From positions 1-40,525 of the IMG/VR virus record IMGVR_UViG_3300024520_000183: a stretch of 40,525 bases of DNA; one strand, written 5' to 3'. Origin of the DNA: a virus. The notes below the pieces were generated by a model. It saw only the letters and a list, made by a program, of their open reading frames with translations, was not told the DNA's origin and made no database searches. Below, one piece after another: positions 7,032 to 16,200 of the stretch. Made by a program: the position numbers and the translations under genes. Positions within the stretch are counted from its first letter, which is position 1; each line of letters opens with the position of its first letter.

Positions 7032-7481
7032 TTAACGTGTCTTTGCTATTCCTGCTCCAAAATAAAAGAATGATATGTTTATGGCAAGCCTCCACATCTC
7101 AGGGGTCATTAAGAAACCATCAGCCTCCAATACCTTCATCTTGCCCCCACTCTGAAATAGGCCAAATGCCCTATCTTTCACTGGGGTTAAATATGCGTAT
7201 GTTGTAGGTATGTCGCCATCAAAGGCAAATATGAACACACCCCCAAAAAGTGTCGAGAACACAGCAAACACTATGAACCTACGAACCATAGCCCCTGACA
7301 CCCCTCCGCGCTTATCAGCTTTATTAGCCGATGAGTCATTGGCTCCAAGACCCTCTAAGGCCATCTTGTGATTGTCGGCAGCATTGGCCTGACTCTGAGC
7401 CGCCATCTTCATAACAAACCCCCCTGCTGCTATAGCAAGAGGCTCCATACCACCTAACACACCTGAAAATATATCAATCAT
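7032..7481 (-). CDS. Membrane protein, holin candidate
   Basis: This 149-residue protein has a hydrophobic N-terminal segment (EPLAIAAGGFVM), a clear membrane helix (FIVFAVFSTLFGGVFIFAF) and a third near the end (LAINISFFYFGAGIAKTR). A three-helix layout with a conserved aromatic-Gly-Arg end recalls 3TM holins. It sits after the structural genes and immediately upstream of the coiled-coil membrane protein. The holin role is likely but unproven. Confidence 0.55.
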   Translation of the reverse strand: MIDIFSGVLGGMEPLAIAAGGFVMKMAAQSQANAADNHKMALEGLGANDSSANKADKRGGVSGAMVRRFIVFAVFSTLFGGVFIFAFDGDIPTTYAYLTPVKDRAFGLFQSGGKMKVLEADGFLMTPEMWRLAINISFFYFGAGIAKTR

Positions 7482-7482
7482 A

Positions 7483-8136
7483 TTAAAACCTTATTCCGTA
7501 TGCCAAAGCATCAAAGCGGTCTACTGCGCTAACATCATCCCGTATGCGCCATACAAGCCTGTCATTAGTTCCTGCTCTTAGCCTGAAGCCCCAAGGCATA
7601 CCTAACACCTCTTGGAAATCTATATAGGGCATGAATGCCTCAGATGATCCAGCAACATTATTCGCCCTGAAAGCATTATTACCATTGCCGAAAGCAGGGA
7701 ACCCACCTGATAGGCGAACAAACTCGAAGTTGGATGTAAGTTCGTCTGCTATAACAATATCCCCTAACTCAGCACTAAGCCAATGAAGCTCGCACCCATT
7801 AGTCAGCGCAGCAATTGCTCCAAATTGTGATAGTGTCGCAGTAGCATCTGATATAACAACAGATGTTGACTGCACATAAATATCCTTCTCTTGGTCTGCC
7901 GCAATCCAGAACTCTAATGGCGCAGCTAGAGTCCCAACAACGCGCATATCCTTAGCGTTTGAGCCGCCACTTACATAAGCATGTCCATCGTCCGTGAAGT
8001 ATTGGCGAAATGGTAACGCAGAGTCCTCTTCATCCTTCGGGGGATGGGTGTGAACTACTACGTTTATCTCACCTTCGCCATTGATGCGGGCAGCATTCGA
8101 GCTGTCCCTACCATCTACTAAACGGACATCTACCAT
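7483..8136 (-). CDS. Probable virion-associated protein, 217 aa
   Basis: It opens VDVRLVDGRDSSNAARINGEGEINVVVHTHPP, a style I associate with phage tail or virion-surface proteins, followed by beta-rich sequence with few charged helices. It lies at the end of the tail-adhesin cluster. The start abuts the previous stop. No enzyme motif is visible. Confidence 0.6.
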   Translation of the reverse strand: MVDVRLVDGRDSSNAARINGEGEINVVVHTHPPKDEEDSALPFRQYFTDDGHAYVSGGSNAKDMRVVGTLAAPLEFWIAADQEKDIYVQSTSVVISDATATLSQFGAIAALTNGCELHWLSAELGDIVIADELTSNFEFVRLSGGFPAFGNGNNAFRANNVAGSSEAFMPYIDFQEVLGMPWGFRLRAGTNDRLVWRIRDDVSAVDRFDALAYGIRF

Positions 8137-8739
8137 CTATCGCTCTCCGTCTTTTACGTGTAGGATAAGCGCAGCATAAACCTCAGTTGCTAATGAAGCT
8201 GAGTCCACGCGGATACCAATAGAAGATCCTCTAGGAAGTTCCATATTGATATTAGCATATAGTCGGCCTTCTGGGTTAGCATGTAGTAGTATAACATCAG
8301 ATCCATCAGTAAATGTTTGGTTCTGTGCTGTAGACTTATAAGCAAGTGTTGTAGCCTTTAGAGTCTTAGAGCTACCAAAGTTACGGTTGCCATTCATGTC
8401 CACAGCACTTGCCGCCGTTACGAGTGTTCCCGCAGTAGGATTACGAACTACATAAACACCGATATGACTATCAGTTGTTGTTGTGTTCTTAAAGCCAAGT
8501 GCGATGGCTTCTACAATTACGTCCTCAGTCTCGTCATTCTTGAAATAAAGAATAGCAGAGCTTGTAGATGATAAAAATGCCTCCTCACCTGTATTGATAT
8601 TGTAAGCGTTTCCTAGCCCTGCTGCTGCCTGAGCTTCGCCCTCTGTGACAGCAAAGACCTGAGCCTCATTACGTCCGTTTACGCCTAGGCCTTTGCCTGT
8701 GCCGTTTCCGTTATCTGATATACCTAGTCCTTGAGCCAT
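8137..8739 (-). CDS. Probable virion-associated beta-rich protein, 200 aa
   Basis: The N-terminus is Gly-rich (ISDNGNGTGKGLGVNGR) and the rest is beta-rich with Thr, Ser and Asn, as in trimeric tail-spike or fibre accessory parts (EAFLSSTSSAILYFKNDETE). It follows a 4-base gap and is followed without a gap. I infer a structural role from composition and place; no family assigned. Confidence 0.6.
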   Translation of the reverse strand: MAQGLGISDNGNGTGKGLGVNGRNEAQVFAVTEGEAQAAAGLGNAYNINTGEEAFLSSTSSAILYFKNDETEDVIVEAIALGFKNTTTTDSHIGVYVVRNPTAGTLVTAASAVDMNGNRNFGSSKTLKATTLAYKSTAQNQTFTDGSDVILLHANPEGRLYANINMELPRGSSIGIRVDSASLATEVYAALILHVKDGER

Positions 8740-8743
8740 AATA

Positions 8744-9007
8744 TTATAATTTTAAGTTTGTTATTGTGGAAAGTTGAAACTCTATCTTCTGAAGAGTCTG
8801 TAACATTTGTAAATTCACTTGGACGATGTCCTCACCACCACCAACCTCTGAAGCGTTGCTAACCTCGACTGATCCGCTAGAGATTGCTATGGTTCCTCCA
8901 CTTATATGACCAATAGTTCCAACGCGGTCTAAGCTACCTCCACCAGCGATTACAGGCCCACTGATTGTTGTGGATCTATCTCCATGTCTGCCGTCCGTAT
9001 CAGCCAT
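8744..9007 (-). CDS. Small Gly/Ser-rich virion-type protein, 87 aa
   Basis: The N-terminal 55 residues are low-complexity Gly/Ser/Ile (TISGPVIAGGGSLDRVG, SGGTIAISSGSVEVS), which could form beta-helix turns. The C-terminal 30 residues form a Leu/Gln-rich helix (VQVNLQMLQTLQKIEFQL), perhaps for trimerisation. The start overlaps the preceding stop as TAATG. Confidence 0.6.
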   Translation of the reverse strand: MADTDGRHGDRSTTISGPVIAGGGSLDRVGTIGHISGGTIAISSGSVEVSNASEVGGGEDIVQVNLQMLQTLQKIEFQLSTITNLKL

Positions 9008-9501
9008 TATGCGTTGCTCCCATAGTCATATACATCAACGTCAGCAAGTGCCGCCATGTCCTGTATATTGTTCTTAATCATGAATCGAATGCTAATATCC
9101 TCATCCGACAACTCACGGTTTCCCCATGTAAATTGACTGCTATACTTTCGCGCAGGATCAAAGCCAATGAGGTGCAACACCGCTATGCCACACGAAATCA
9201 AATAGGACGCAGCTAACTCCGCAGAAGAATACTTCAAGAATAAATCCCCTATACTATAATCCTTAATCTCACCCACAATACGCTTACCTTCACCTGTTAT
9301 GTAGTCGCATCCTACGGGTGGCTTAATCTCCTGATAGTCCTCGAAGCATGAGAAGCAATATGTAGGCTCAGGCACAACAAAACATGCGTGATTCACTGTA
9401 GCCCTAAGCTTGCCAGCATCCTCCATGCTAAAAGAATCAAGGCTTGGCCCCTTTCCGAATAACCAAGCCTCTTCACCTTTATGCTTAAAGGACATCTGCA
9501 T
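9007..9501 (-). CDS. GKGPSLD-motif protein of the tail-fibre cluster
   Basis: The N-terminus reads AWLFGKGPSLDSF. The Gly-x-Gly-Pro-Ser-Leu motif is shared by DUF115 proteins of flagellin glycosylation loci and by GT42 sialyltransferases, where it forms part of the nucleotide-sugar site. Further on are YLISCGIAVLHLIGFD, a likely Rossmann-type strand, and a conserved-looking CFSCFEDY. At 164 residues it is shorter than those enzymes. It may be a small sugar-modifying or sugar-binding enzyme; glycosyl transfer is inference. Confidence 0.55.
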   Translation of the reverse strand: MQMSFKHKGEEAWLFGKGPSLDSFSMEDAGKLRATVNHACFVVPEPTYCFSCFEDYQEIKPPVGCDYITGEGKRIVGEIKDYSIGDLFLKYSSAELAASYLISCGIAVLHLIGFDPARKYSSQFTWGNRELSDEDISIRFMIKNNIQDMAALADVDVYDYGSNA

Positions 9502-9743
9502 CAGTCATCTGCTCCATTCCATGTAACCGAGTCAACTCCTATAACCGATACAGCTTGATCGGCTGTATGGACAGTTCTACCGTCCTTAGAAACAATAGTA
9601 ATGCCTGACAATGAAGCTGGCACATCTCCCTCATATCGGAGCAAAGCATCTGTGCTAGTCTTATCAGGGCGAGCCTCACAAGTAAACTGCCCAATGGTGA
9701 TACTTGCTACATCTGAGTTTGCTATGAACGTATAATTACTCAT
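9501..9743 (-). CDS. Hypothetical beta-rich protein, 80 aa
   Basis: Small and probably all-beta (SNYTFIANSDVASITIGQFTCEARPDK), with the size of one Ig- or fibre-associated domain. It overlaps both neighbours by a few bases, so it is translated with the lectin-like gene. No family recognised. Confidence 0.55.
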   Translation of the reverse strand: MSNYTFIANSDVASITIGQFTCEARPDKTSTDALLRYEGDVPASLSGITIVSKDGRTVHTADQAVSVIGVDSVTWNGADD

Positions 9744-10441
9744 TTCGCTAATAACTCCATCTCTGCAATAGTTAGAATTTTAGTAGACAGGAAGCAGTTA
9801 GATGGTTTCCCGCCTGTTAGATTTGACGGTGCTCCATTAGCAGTAGTCATGATACCCCATCCATCAGTCCATGTTGAGGTATCCCATGCGCTAGTTATAG
9901 ATACATTGCCACTATGAACAGTCCCATTAGACTCTTTGATGCAGTAATCAAAGCCAGAGTTATCAGTGACCGCCATACATACAAATGTATTTGCAGAGCT
10001 ATCGCTGAATGATGTTATAGCCGCGCTAAAGCTTGTTGCCGCAGCGCGAGCCTGAACCTCTATTTTATCAGTAGCTATCTGAGAGCGAACACGGAACCAA
10101 TTATCTGCATTAGCACGTAGCTGAAGGATTGTATTATTGTTGCCGCTACTCCATATACCTGAGTCAAAGTTGAACCAACCACCCATCGTGCCATTCCCAT
10201 CACAAGGCATGTCACCTGTTGAGATAGTAGCCTCAAGGCCATAGTCGGTAGAGCCATCGAACAAGGGTGATCGCTTCCCATCTATAGTAGGATTATTGGC
10301 AAAGTTAGGGCTTCCGCCATACGCACCGTCATTAGCCTTCTCAGAGAAGTCTACCAACGTAGAGCCACTACGCTCATTGCATGGAAAAAAACGGACTAAC
10401 CCGCTTCCGCAGATGTGCCTAACTTTGCTCTCGTAGTTCAC
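9740..10441 (-). CDS. LamG / concanavalin A-like lectin domain protein
   Basis: The 233 residues fit one LamG-type jelly roll: GLVRFFPCNERSGSTLVDFS at the start, SPLFDGSTDYG, GTMGGWFNFDSG, WFRVRSQIATDKI, FVCMAVTDNSGFDYCIKES, and CFLSTKILTIAEMELLAK, the last matching the common A-L-T-x-x-E-I-x-x-L ending. Such domains bind sugars, so it could be a receptor-binding part of the tail fibre or a capsid decoration that binds polysaccharide or mucus. Confidence 0.75.
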   Translation of the reverse strand: MNYESKVRHICGSGLVRFFPCNERSGSTLVDFSEKANDGAYGGSPNFANNPTIDGKRSPLFDGSTDYGLEATISTGDMPCDGNGTMGGWFNFDSGIWSSGNNNTILQLRANADNWFRVRSQIATDKIEVQARAAATSFSAAITSFSDSSANTFVCMAVTDNSGFDYCIKESNGTVHSGNVSITSAWDTSTWTDGWGIMTTANGAPSNLTGGKPSNCFLSTKILTIAEMELLAK

Positions 10442-10720
10442 TTACTTAACGTAATCGCCTGCTTCAATAGCTTCCTTGAAGTGAGCTAAAAGAATGTCCC
10501 ATGCTGGCTTAATATCAGCATTAAGCTTTGCTTGATCGTTCTTGCAGCATCCCACAAATGGAACACGAGCCTCTTTAGCGTAAACACTTAATGATAAATT
10601 ACCATTATTGTCGCTAGTGATGGTCGCTTGCCAAGGGTTCATTTCACTGATACCAGCGATCTCTTCTTTGGCAACTACTGTTACGTTTTGAGGTGATTCA
10701 AATGTTATTTTTTCTGACAT
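10442..10720 (-). CDS. Hypothetical protein, 92 aa
   Basis: It begins with likely beta strands (KITFESPQNVTVVAKEE) and ends in a helix (PAWDILLAHFKEAIEAGDYVK), with a CC pair in the middle (VGCCKNDQ). It lies between two fibre-type genes, so it may be a tail accessory protein or chaperone. No family recognised. Confidence 0.6.
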   Translation of the reverse strand: MSEKITFESPQNVTVVAKEEIAGISEMNPWQATITSDNNGNLSLSVYAKEARVPFVGCCKNDQAKLNADIKPAWDILLAHFKEAIEAGDYVK

Positions 10721-10732
10721 AATATTATTAGT

Positions 10733-11692
10733 TTAAGAGAAGTTATATCCAGGGAACATATAAAGAGTTGTTCCATCACAGAAGTAAGGGAAGATGTCTA
10801 CGTCTGCTGCGCCCGTTGATAGGCTAGGAGCAATGCCACCTACGAACTCATAGTCAGTTCCAAAGGCTAATGTCCGTGATCCCGTTCCGTCCTGAATGAC
10901 TTTAATCATACCGTGGCCTCTTCGCTTACCTGTGGGGTTATCTAAAGTTCTGTTACCTGCTAGTGTTACCGTAGCATAGTTACCAGTAGACATTACAAAC
11001 GATATATTCGCTCCGTCCGATAATGTCTGATCTTCGTCTACGGCAATATCACCATTAGCATCCGACCAGTTCTGTGTCCTTTGACCCGTGAGGTTATCGG
11101 GGGTTACAGAAACATATTGAAGTGCTGTGGCTGAGTTGTGCCTAAAGTCAGTATTGACCGTATTTGAGCTATCACCGACATGGACTATCTGTGTGCCAAC
11201 AGACATCATTGCTACATTACCAACAACAGTTCCAATAGCCGTTTCCGACCAGTCCTGATAAGTAGTAGCAGTATCGTCCTCAAGTCTAAGAATATCCTTA
11301 TATGTGATATGCCCTGAGTTAAACTCTGTTCCTGCCGTAGCCTGAGAGCTGATAGAGTTGCTATTCAAATATAAGCCAGAGTTAATAAGCTCTCCCGCTA
11401 CATTCGTTCCCATCACAGCAGAGTTATAGGCAACACCGTTATCTACTGTAAGCTTCAAAGTAGAAGGAGTTCCTGCCATTGAGGTTATATCAGGGAACTG
11501 CGCTGTTCCGCTACCTGCTGTAAGGCCGTCTAGTGTCGCACCAGTTGCCCATAGGACATTGCTACCCGATACGCTTAAAGGAGAGTCACCCTGAGAGCTT
11601 GCACCAGTCCACATGGATATGACATTATTAGTGCCTGTCCCTGTAACTGTTCCAGAACCACCGCCGCCTGTCTGTCCTTCTAGCTTACCCAT
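10733..11692 (-). CDS. Tail fibre-like protein, 319 aa
   Basis: The composition is typical of a fibre: GQTGGGGSGTVTGTGTNNVI at the start, then repeated short beta segments rich in Gly, Thr, Ser and Asn (SMWTGASSQGDSPLSVSG), and a compact end with GNRTLDNPTGKRRGHGMIKV and GTRTLAFGTDYEFVGG-like segments seen at the tips of phage fibres. It overlaps the upstream gene by eight bases. It probably forms a trimeric distal fibre or a second receptor-binding protein. Confidence 0.7.
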   Translation of the reverse strand: MGKLEGQTGGGGSGTVTGTGTNNVISMWTGASSQGDSPLSVSGSNVLWATGATLDGLTAGSGTAQFPDITSMAGTPSTLKLTVDNGVAYNSAVMGTNVAGELINSGLYLNSNSISSQATAGTEFNSGHITYKDILRLEDDTATTYQDWSETAIGTVVGNVAMMSVGTQIVHVGDSSNTVNTDFRHNSATALQYVSVTPDNLTGQRTQNWSDANGDIAVDEDQTLSDGANISFVMSTGNYATVTLAGNRTLDNPTGKRRGHGMIKVIQDGTGSRTLAFGTDYEFVGGIAPSLSTGAADVDIFPYFCDGTTLYMFPGYNFS

Positions 11693-11987
11693 TGCGAACT
11701 GCGGCTATGTGGATGAAGATGTTAGGAGCAGTAGCACCCGACAAACTGAATCGAATCACGCTCCCACCTCTTGCTTGCAGAACATCAGTAAAATTGCTAG
11801 TGATAGCTGATGTCACCGTAAATGGGGAGAATAGTGCTGAACTAGCAGGATTCTGCTGAGACATAACAACTGTTCCACCTCCGAAGCTTGAGCCTGCTAT
11901 GTTGACATCAAATCTAATTCCTTCAGGAAGGGTGATGTCGTAATCCCCGTCTGCGGTTATATTTCCGTCTGCTGGTAAGTTTGCCAT
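11685..11987 (-). CDS. Hypothetical fibre-associated protein, 100 aa
   Basis: Probably all-beta (DGDYDITLPEGIRFDVNIAG, GGSVIRFSLSGATAPNIFIH). It comes first after a 46-base gap with a possible promoter and overlaps the fibre-like gene that follows. Size and place suit a fibre adaptor or small decoration protein. No family recognised. Confidence 0.55.
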   Translation of the reverse strand: MANLPADGNITADGDYDITLPEGIRFDVNIAGSSFGGGTVVMSQQNPASSALFSPFTVTSAITSNFTDVLQARGGSVIRFSLSGATAPNIFIHIAAVRNG

Positions 11988-11996
11988 AATGTTTTC

Positions 11997-12025
11997 TTAT
12001 ATATAGTATTAGTATTGCTTATCAA
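11997..12025 (-). promoter_or_regulatory. Possible sigma70 promoter in front of the fibre cluster
   Basis: On the - strand TTGATA (12020-12025) is followed at 16-17 bases by TATATA or ATATAA (11997-12003), just upstream of the gene at 11987. The region is AT-rich, so chance is a real alternative. Confidence 0.35.
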
Positions 12026-12033
12026 GTATTAAA

Positions 12034-13206
12034 TTACATCCATCCAACTAGGTCAACCTGCCATGTGTCTAGCGTCCCTGCTGATACATCCACCTTGACC
12101 TGCTCTGTAGTGGCTCCCCCTACATAGATGAATATAGTATCAGTTCCCCTTGCTGACCCGCTACCTGTGCTAACGCCGCCATCAACCTCAGTTACGACAA
12201 TCTCATTACTATCCGAGTCCTTAATTGTCATAGTAGCAACAACATCGCCTATATTTGAGCGCAATACACACCTAATCTGTGCAGCAGTTCTGCCTGTTGG
12301 GGTGGCTGGAAGGGTTAGGTTAGTATATACCTGCGACCCTGTCCCATTATTGATAGAAGCAGAGTATGCTGACTCAAAAGCCTCTGCGCCTTCTAGTGTA
12401 GTCACCCTAGTATCTACGCCGTCTAATGCTGTATCTAGGTCAGTGATGTCCTCGTTTAGAGAAGCATTGCCATCAATGTAATTGGTTCCAGACTTAACAA
12501 CATAATTGCCATCTGTTCCTATACCACCTACACCCGCTTGCGTAGCATCTAACTCCGCTTGAACAGTCGCATCATTGGTGTCTATGTAAGTCTTTACAGC
12601 TAACTGAGTTACGCCATTTACTGCGTCAGGTGAACCCCCGCCTAGTGCTGTGTCAGTGGACAGTGTTAAGCCAACCCCAACACTACCCTTGCTAATAGAG
12701 TCAATAGCCCCATCAGAGCCTTTAAATGCCGCTAATGTCCCTGCTCCCAATGCCATACGATCTGCCTGACTTGGTGTGACCGCGTTAGTTGTTAGCTCAG
12801 TGGATGGATATTGTATAAATCTACTCAGGACTGCTCCGTTGCCGAATAAAGCTGTTGCAATCTTGTTAATCAGCATAGTGAGCTTATCTAGGGCTCGCTC
12901 AGTTGAATCAGCAGGAAATCTGTCATTCTCCACATAATCAGTGGCTTGTGTCCTCGGAGGGCAGTTCTCTACGGTGACAATATCACCAATAGTCCCCGTT
13001 ATCATATCGATAGAGCCATTTCCAGCGTCTACGAGGGGTAAATTAACTGAATAGTCAGAGTTTAGCACCAATGTCGTCTCTACGCCTGCCACCGTCTTTT
13101 TGACCTTTAAGTCGGCCGCCAAGAGGAAATAGTAGTTGGTAGGCAGGTTTTGAGTGCCTGACGTGAGGGTGTATTGGATGACTGAATTTTCGTTGGCTAC
13201 GGTCAT
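12034..13206 (-). CDS. Tail fibre protein with a T7 gp17-type N-terminal domain
   Basis: A 390-residue protein. Residues 1-120 (VIQYTLTSGTQNLPTNYYFL, then GDIVTVENCPPRTQATDY and STERALDKLTMLINKI) match the conserved anchor that attaches T7-like fibres to the tail tube. The middle is low-complexity and probably trimeric coiled or beta-helical (DTALDGVDTRVTTLEGAEAF). The C-terminal third is a beta domain ending WQVDLVGWM. The short body suggests that the adhesin genes downstream complete the fibre. Confidence 0.85.
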   Translation of the reverse strand: MTVANENSVIQYTLTSGTQNLPTNYYFLLAADLKVKKTVAGVETTLVLNSDYSVNLPLVDAGNGSIDMITGTIGDIVTVENCPPRTQATDYVENDRFPADSTERALDKLTMLINKIATALFGNGAVLSRFIQYPSTELTTNAVTPSQADRMALGAGTLAAFKGSDGAIDSISKGSVGVGLTLSTDTALGGGSPDAVNGVTQLAVKTYIDTNDATVQAELDATQAGVGGIGTDGNYVVKSGTNYIDGNASLNEDITDLDTALDGVDTRVTTLEGAEAFESAYSASINNGTGSQVYTNLTLPATPTGRTAAQIRCVLRSNIGDVVATMTIKDSDSNEIVVTEVDGGVSTGSGSARGTDTIFIYVGGATTEQVKVDVSAGTLDTWQVDLVGWM

Positions 13207-13267
13207 AGTATATATATGTATATGATTTTTGTGAAAAAGCTAGTATTAAAATTACTTATAGTTGGTA

Positions 13268-16200
13268 TTAGAGGTTCTTTACTATTCGCTGGAACTCCTC
13301 GAATAGTGTTTCGTCTCGCTTCGTGTGTTCCTGTACACCTATCCCTGACCCAGCCCCGCCAACAGCCAATACGCCCTTGACCGCTGATCCCGTGTTAGCA
13401 GCAACCGCAGCGAACTCCTGCACTGGCAATGGGGTGACACCTCGAACGATAGCATCATGCCACTCAACATCCTGCCCGATAACATTCTTCCCTGTTGCCA
13501 AAGTCCAAGGAAGCTGTAGTGCTGGCGATGTTTTATACATCACAAAATTGCCTAGATCTTTCACTGAACTACCACCAGACTTCCGCTTATCCGCTATACC
13601 TAATGTCTGCGCACCTGAGTATAGAACATTTACTGCGATTCTTACGGGCTGAATCATGCCGCCCCATAGATCTATATGAGTGTCACCCATGATAATTTTA
13701 CCAAAGTCGCTGTCGTCGGGGTCTAATCCCACGTCAGCACCGTTCGCCTTAGCGATTGCCATGAATGACATCCCCATTGAAACAGTGGTTATGAAATCAC
13801 GCATTATTGCCCGATTTACGATGTCCTTTTTTCCTGTCGCAAGATCATTTCCTAGCTTAAAACTCTGAGAGAAGAGCATCCCCGTTAGTTCTATGCGACT
13901 CGTAGCAAATCTAGGGGCAAAGAAGAATGCAGAGACGTTCTCTGCCCATGCTCCCGCAAGTTTCATTTGCCCACGACCTGAAGCGATATTCACGTAATGA
14001 GCGTATGCTTTCTTTTCCTCCATTGTGGCAGATGGATTCGCCTTAACGAACTCATCGAATGCTGATGTCCTCAACATATTGAGCCCAATTACCATATTGC
14101 GCTCTGAAGCCTTAATGATGTTCAACCAACTTGGAAGGAAGTCAAATGCTGAGGACATGAAATCTTCCTCTCTTGCACTAAGCGAAGTCTCTAGCCCACC
14201 CATAAATAATCCAGCGCGATCTCGTTCAAGCTGAACTGCTGCGTCCTCGCGCATCGCTATGTCTATCTGGTCTGCCTTGTTCTGTGAGAAGAATGCAACG
14301 AAAGCTCTATCGAAAGCCTTAATCGCTGCCCCTTTAGTCGGCACTCCCCATCCGTTAAACTTAACGACACGGCTAGACCCGAGTATCAATCCTTGCCTCA
14401 TAAGGAAACTCATGTCGCCTGTAGCGAGCAATGTCCTTGAAGCGAGTAGAACTGCGATAGCCTTTTCTGTTTTAGTTTTCTGCCTCTTGTCGCGTATGTT
14501 CTGGGCTATGATGCGCGTAAGTTCCCTATGCTTTATTCGGGCCGCCATAAGGTCATCTGACACCGCAGCAAAGCGTTCCTTTGGTGGCATAATCTTATAC
14601 TTCTTAGAACGAATCTGGTTTTCTAGATCTACAATAGACTCCTCCGTTCTCAGTGTCGCTTGGAGGTCGTTAAACGCTTCCATAGCCATCTGAACATCCA
14701 CGCCCTTCTCGGGCTTAGGGAATTTAGGCTTCAGACCATTCTTCTTTAAATCTTCAATACCATCAAGTAATTTATCTAGCTGGTCGTCTGACTTCTTGCC
14801 TTCCTTTAGAACCTTCAAGGTTTCTTTAAGGGTCTTTATCTCATCTGACTCGAAGAACGCGACACCGTTAAAGTGATTAGACTCACCATTTTGAGCTAAG
14901 TCCGTAAGCATTCTATTAATTTGATCCCTTAAAGCCTTTCGTGTGGAGAGCTCGCGCTGTATGTCTTTTATTTTATTCCGCTTCGCCTCTAACTCTGGAC
15001 TAATCTTCCTCTTTTTCGAGAAGGGTGCGATCTCTGAGGCCAGCTCAAGCTCAATAGCCTCCAGGTCTGTTATTCTAGCATCAGCCGCCTGTAAGTCTCT
15101 TGCGTTTGCAAGCAAGTCCTTGGCTTTCTTCACCGACTCACGAACCTGAGAACGAACACCCTTCTTAATGCGACGAACTCCCGCATCTAAAGCATCCTCA
15201 ACAGCAGCAAGCTCCTTAATTACATGAGATAGCTGCCTGTCATCCTTAATTGTCTTTAAAAACCCTGCCTTGAGCTCAATAAGCTTCTCTTTTAGCTTCT
15301 GTATTTCTTTGCCCTGCTTTGTCGCATGCTTGACGCTACCTTTGCCCTTCATAGTGAAGGTATTCTTTAGCGCAGAATTGATTTCAGCTTGAAGTGATGC
15401 AAGCTGCTTCATATTAGCTATACGTTCCTCAGCCTCCTTGCGAACCTTCTTCAATGCCTTAGGGTTCCGTCCACCTAAAGCATTTAAAACATCCTGGTCT
15501 TTTATGTCAGGAATGTCGCCCTTAACCTTGTCGATAACATCATCAAGTGTTGTTGAGCCTTCTGATACATAAGTCGAGGCAAGTTCCGCGACGAGATAAC
15601 CCATCTCTAGCGATAGCCCTATAGCACCAGTTATATCATTAACCCTCACGCCAAGCTCCTTGATCCTATCCTTTATGCGCTTACGCTTATCAAATATTGC
15701 CTTGGATGTTTGCTTAGCCTTCTTGGCTCGCTTGGATGCAAGTGTTAAAGTTTCTCTAGCAGCAACCAATAGTGCCTCAGCATTAGCCGCCTCTGCCTCT
15801 TGCTCTAATTGCTCTATCCGTTCCCGAGCAACCTGAGCCTCCCTTGACCATGCCGCTATCTCTAGCCTCTCTTCGTTCGTAAGCTCACGCTGAGCATTGA
15901 ACTTAGCAACATCTAACATATTCGCTAACTTATATGTATCTGAGTCAAAGAATGACCTACGAATACTCAATGCGCGACCTGCTTGTGTGCCTAGACCCCT
16001 AGATGCAAGGGACAACGTATCAAGTCGCTCGATTAGTCCAGCGATAGCAATATCAGCTTTCTTAGTCTGCGCCTCATCCATTGTATTCCCTGCGTCCTTC
16101 TGGTGTTGAAGTATCGCATCCTCTACTTTGGATATTTCTATAAGAAGAATTACTTCTGCTTCTGTTAGATCGTGATTAACAGGGCGACCATCATTTACCG

